The position numbers and the translations under genes were made by a program. Shown here in pieces: positions 55,108 through 56,302 of a DNA stretch of 56,302 nt. Position 1 is the first letter of the stretch. Each line of letters begins with the position of its first letter. The DNA is taken from the IMG/VR virus record IMGVR_UViG_3300042567_001646, positions 1 through 56,302 of that record, one strand, 5' to 3'. The stretch comes from a virus. The notes under the pieces were generated by a model. The model worked only from the letters and a program-made list of their open reading frames with translations. It was not told the origin of the DNA and searched no databases.

Positions 55108-55176
55108 ACGCCAGAAGGATAGCATTAAATAACATAACGGGAAACTGTTATATTACTTCACTACTCATTCTGGCGT
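55108..55176 (-). terminator. Nested hairpin terminator/attenuator in the capsid gene leader
   Basis: An outer 9-bp stem ACGCCAGAA/TTCTGGCGT (55108-55116, 55168-55176) encloses an inner 8-bp stem (AATATAAC/GTTATGTT on the minus strand) and ends in T6. It lies between the promoter at 55255 and the capsid ATG at 55039, so it must be read through for capsid expression. Confidence 0.7.
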
Positions 55177-55254
55177 AAGCATCCATGTATAAACTGCCGA
55201 GTTTTACACACTTCGATCTGGACACTAAAGTAGTCCGCTACTATCTACACGTAT

Positions 55255-55263
55255 AATATAACA
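55255..55263 (-). promoter_or_regulatory. Extended -10 promoter of capsid operon, TGTTATATT
   Basis: Minus-strand TGTTATATT with TTTATA at 17 bp upstream. It follows the terminator of the small-basic-protein operon by about 25 bp. Transcripts would start near 55247 and meet the nested terminator after about 75 nt. The rest of 55040-55366 holds no gene. Confidence 0.5.
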
Positions 55264-55287
55264 CGTAGATTTCTGTGTATAAAAGAA

Positions 55288-55341
55288 AAACACCGTTTCT
55301 TTACAATTCACTCATAATGAAGTGCGATAGAATCGGTGTTT
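55288..55341 (-). terminator. Terminator of the small basic protein operon
   Basis: An 8-bp stem AAACACCG/CGGTGTTT (55288-55295, 55334-55341) around a 38-nt interior containing a CACT/AGTG hairpin, followed on the minus strand by TTCTTTTATA. Same nested design as 55108-55176. Confidence 0.65.
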
Positions 55342-55366
55342 AAGATACAGATAATTTTACAATTAT

Positions 55367-55438
55367 CTATTTCTTTTTCTTCTTCATAGGAGCGGCTGCC
55401 ATCTTTTTCATCGCCATTCCTTTTTTCTTCATTGCCAT
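55367..55438 (-). CDS. Tiny Lys/Met/Ala-rich basic protein, 23 aa
   Basis: MAMKKKGMAMKKMAAAPM followed by KKKKK and TAG: ten lysines in 23 residues, no acidic residue. AAAGGATGG lies about 9 nt before the ATG at 55438. Its size would normally argue against it, but it ends a run of five other short basic frames in tight array, and Met/Lys-rich miniproteins of this kind occur in phage virion operons. The stop codon lies in an 8-bp hairpin (55349-55368). A longer overlapping frame from ATG 55447 is acidic and less likely. Confidence 0.5.
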   Translation of the reverse strand: MAMKKKGMAMKKMAAAPMKKKKK

Positions 55439-55468
55439 ATTCAATATCCATCCTTTCTTTTAATTTGT

Positions 55469-55648
55469 CTACTTCATCTTTCGCAACGTAAGAGCTAATC
55501 TAGCTCTCTGCGAATTCTTCGTGTTTCCTTTAGCAAGCTTTTTAAGCGTTGTTACAGGAATTGTTTGTCCTTGTTTAACACCAGTTGCTTTACGTAATGC
55601 ACCTGGTTTTTTAACTGCGTCTTGAATCCAATTCTTTTTACTTGCCAT
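55469..55648 (-). CDS. Small basic phage protein of KPGALxxxxGV type, 59 aa
   Basis: MASKKNWIQDAVKKPGALRK continues with ATGVKQGQTIPVTTLKKLAK and ends RARLALTLRKMK; net charge about +15. This WIQDAxKKPGAL...G....IP...L.KLAK...R..LA.TL pattern is one I recall from many phage genomes near structural genes, with no known function. The ATG at 55648 overlaps the end of the 82-aa gene by 11 bp, supporting translational coupling. Probably packaged or DNA-associated, judging from charge and neighbours. Confidence 0.78.
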   Translation of the reverse strand: MASKKNWIQDAVKKPGALRKATGVKQGQTIPVTTLKKLAKGNTKNSQRARLALTLRKMK

Positions 55649-55886
55649 TGGTTCTATACTTCCTAACTTTATTTACTATCGACTTAGGTTGTGCAACAAA
55701 CTGTTTGCCTGCACGATTACCTTGTGCTTTCGCACGATTGGTTGCTGCACGTTCTGATGCACTTAAAGCAGACCATGCTTTTTCAGGTAGGTATCTTAAC
55801 TTACCTTCAGATGGTTTACCACTTGCGGTACGCCACCGTTGATCTGTCCAACGATCAAGTGAACGTTGACTAGTTTTTTTTGGCAT
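55638..55886 (-). CDS. Basic DUF5872-like protein, 82 aa
   Basis: MPKKTSQRSLDRWTDQRWRT, then GKLRYLPEKAWSALSASERA and NRAGKQFVAQPK fit what I remember of DUF5872, a small basic family in phages and giant eukaryotic viruses (the RYLP..A...LS..E.AAT.R.K..G...GKQFV.QPK signature). Net charge about +16. The ATG follows the stop of the 36-aa gene by 1 bp. DNA packing inside the virion is a plausible role but not shown here. Confidence 0.75.
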   Translation of the reverse strand: MPKKTSQRSLDRWTDQRWRTASGKPSEGKLRYLPEKAWSALSASERAATNRAKAQGNRAGKQFVAQPKSIVNKVRKYRTNGK

Positions 55887-55887
55887 A

Positions 55888-55998
55888 TTAGTACATGCCT
55901 TTAGACTTTATCATTTTGCCTCGACCAATTTTCTTTTGGTTCCAGACGCCAGATAAAGCCGATCCTTTATTCTTAAACATCTTAGGTGCTTTCATCAT
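55888..55998 (-). CDS. Tiny basic protein, 36 aa
   Basis: ATG 55998 overlaps the TGA of the preceding gene (ATGA), with GGTGGAGG upstream. The product MMKAPKMFKNKGSALSGVWN ends KMIKSKGMY; nine lysines, one arginine and no acidic residue, net about +10. The locked overlaps on the 5' side and 1-bp spacing on the 3' side support it. Function unknown; part of the basic protein cluster. Confidence 0.68.
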   Translation of the reverse strand: MMKAPKMFKNKGSALSGVWNQKKIGRGKMIKSKGMY

Positions 55999-56168
55999 TT
56001 GTATCCTCCACCTTTCTTTTTATATTCACGAGCTAACAATTGTGCTTTACGTGCTGACCACTCACCAGGGTCACCACCCTTCGTACCACGTTTAATTTTA
56101 TTAAATAAATTTTTACGCATGGTTGGCTTGGTGTAATTACCAGCAGCGTTTACTTTTGATTTTACCAT
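55995..56168 (-). CDS. Basic DUF6321-like protein, 57 aa
   Basis: I start it at ATG 56168 (MVKSKVNAAGNYTKPTMRKN), which overlaps the TAA of the preceding gene; an upstream TTG at 56186 would add six residues out of character for the family. The KVNAAGNYTKPTMRK ... KGGDPGEWSARKAQLLAR ... GGGYK pattern matches small proteins I recall as DUF6321 in cyanophages and algal viruses. Net charge about +13. Likely virion- or DNA-associated. Confidence 0.75.
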   Translation of the reverse strand: MVKSKVNAAGNYTKPTMRKNLFNKIKRGTKGGDPGEWSARKAQLLAREYKKKGGGYK

Positions 56169-56302
56169 TTGACTTTGTCCGCCCAATACGCTGCAGACAT
56201 TTTACCTTTAGCAATATTACTTGCGTGTCTTGCTTTAAAGGCTTCTCGTCTTGCACGATAACTTGCAGACTCACCTTCTTTTTTAGGTGATCCACTTACA
56301 CC
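56162..56302 (-). CDS. Small basic protein, C-terminal part (runs off window)
   Basis: 46 codons and a TAA are visible, with the frame open to the window edge. PKKEGESASYRARREAFKAR and KGKMSAAYWADKVKW resemble a virus family with ExxAxxRxxFxARH and TxxYWxxKxxW features often seen beside DUF5872/DUF6321 genes. Net charge about +7 in the visible part. The start lies beyond base 56302. Its stop overlaps the next ATG. Confidence 0.65.
   Translation of the reverse strand, partial: GVSGSPKKEGESASYRARREAFKARHASNIAKGKMSAAYWADKVKW

Noticed and set aside
56169-56186. TTG at 56186 as start of the DUF6321-like protein
   Set aside because: ATG 56168 gives the usual family N-terminus and a stop-start overlap.
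1-56302. Window as a complete circular genome
   Set aside because: Joining the ends turns the GNAT frame into a quick stop after a few residues that do not fit the family, so the genome very likely continues beyond both ends.
1-56302. CRISPR arrays, insertion sequences, rRNA genes
   Set aside because: No regularly spaced repeats of 24-37 bp, no transposase frames with terminal repeats and no rRNA-like segments were seen.

Overview
The window is part of the genome of a tailed, podovirus-like bacteriophage with an AT-rich genome (by eye about one third G+C). Evidence: a large terminase, a portal, a major capsid protein of N4-gp56 type, a complete phage replication and recombination set, tightly overlapping ATGA/TAATG gene joints, and no host housekeeping genes. 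Shine-Dalgarno sequences are strong (AGGAGG type) and the standard genetic code is used, with TAA, TAG and TGA all acting as stops. A Bacillota-like host is plausible but unproven. Genes run off both ends (a GNAT acetyltransferase at base 1, a small basic protein at base 56302), so this is a fragment.

Layout. (1) Bases 1-11707, minus strand. Read from 11707 downwards: a conserved phage protein, a small membrane protein, an SF3 (D5/P4-type) helicase, several tiny genes, MazG, a VRR-NUC nuclease, two acidic paralogues, a putative small terminase, the large terminase, a membrane-anchored protein whose start is overprinted on the terminase tail, the portal, then accessory genes. (2) 11708-12622: a 915-bp non-coding divergent region with TATACTAC iterons, an AT palindrome and a G-quadruplex-capable tract, probably an origin or control region. 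(3) 12623-27011, plus strand: small early-type genes with structured leaders, a DprA-like protein, a MoxR ATPase with a metallopeptidase-VWA partner, TOPRIM primase, SSB-like protein, SNF2-type helicase, family A DNA polymerase, RecB-like nuclease and a Sak4-like ATPase. (4) 27012-27255: convergent junction with a tRNA-like RNA that closely resembles the tRNA-like domain of tmRNA, inside a 15-bp clamp, plus hairpins. (5) 27256-56302, minus strand: one 8437-codon gene, then a 113-aa protein, the major capsid protein and a cluster of very small lysine/arginine-rich proteins.

The standout is the 8437-aa protein. It carries both active-site signatures of a two-barrel (cellular/YonO/crAss-like) RNA polymerase in one chain: a beta-like barrel with YEDA and two lysines (K6015, K6024), and a beta-prime-like barrel with DNDGD (6535-6539). 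About 930 residues before the second lysine it has a complete set of DEDDh 3'-5' exonuclease motifs (D4760/E4762, HNG..FD around 4916-4922, HNIRED at 5085-5090). The N-terminus is membrane-active in character and the C-terminus is strongly basic, as expected of a protein ejected with the DNA. I infer a giant virion RNA polymerase that enters the cell with the genome and transcribes early genes. This would be an N4-like strategy built on an unrelated polymerase, in a phage whose capsid protein also looks N4-type.

Regulation visible in the sequence: seven intergenic minus-strand sites match TGNTATANT (extended -10 promoters), one with a perfect TTGACA -35 at 17 bp. Several lie directly behind terminators. 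The promoter of the giant gene sits so close to its ATG that the message may be leaderless.
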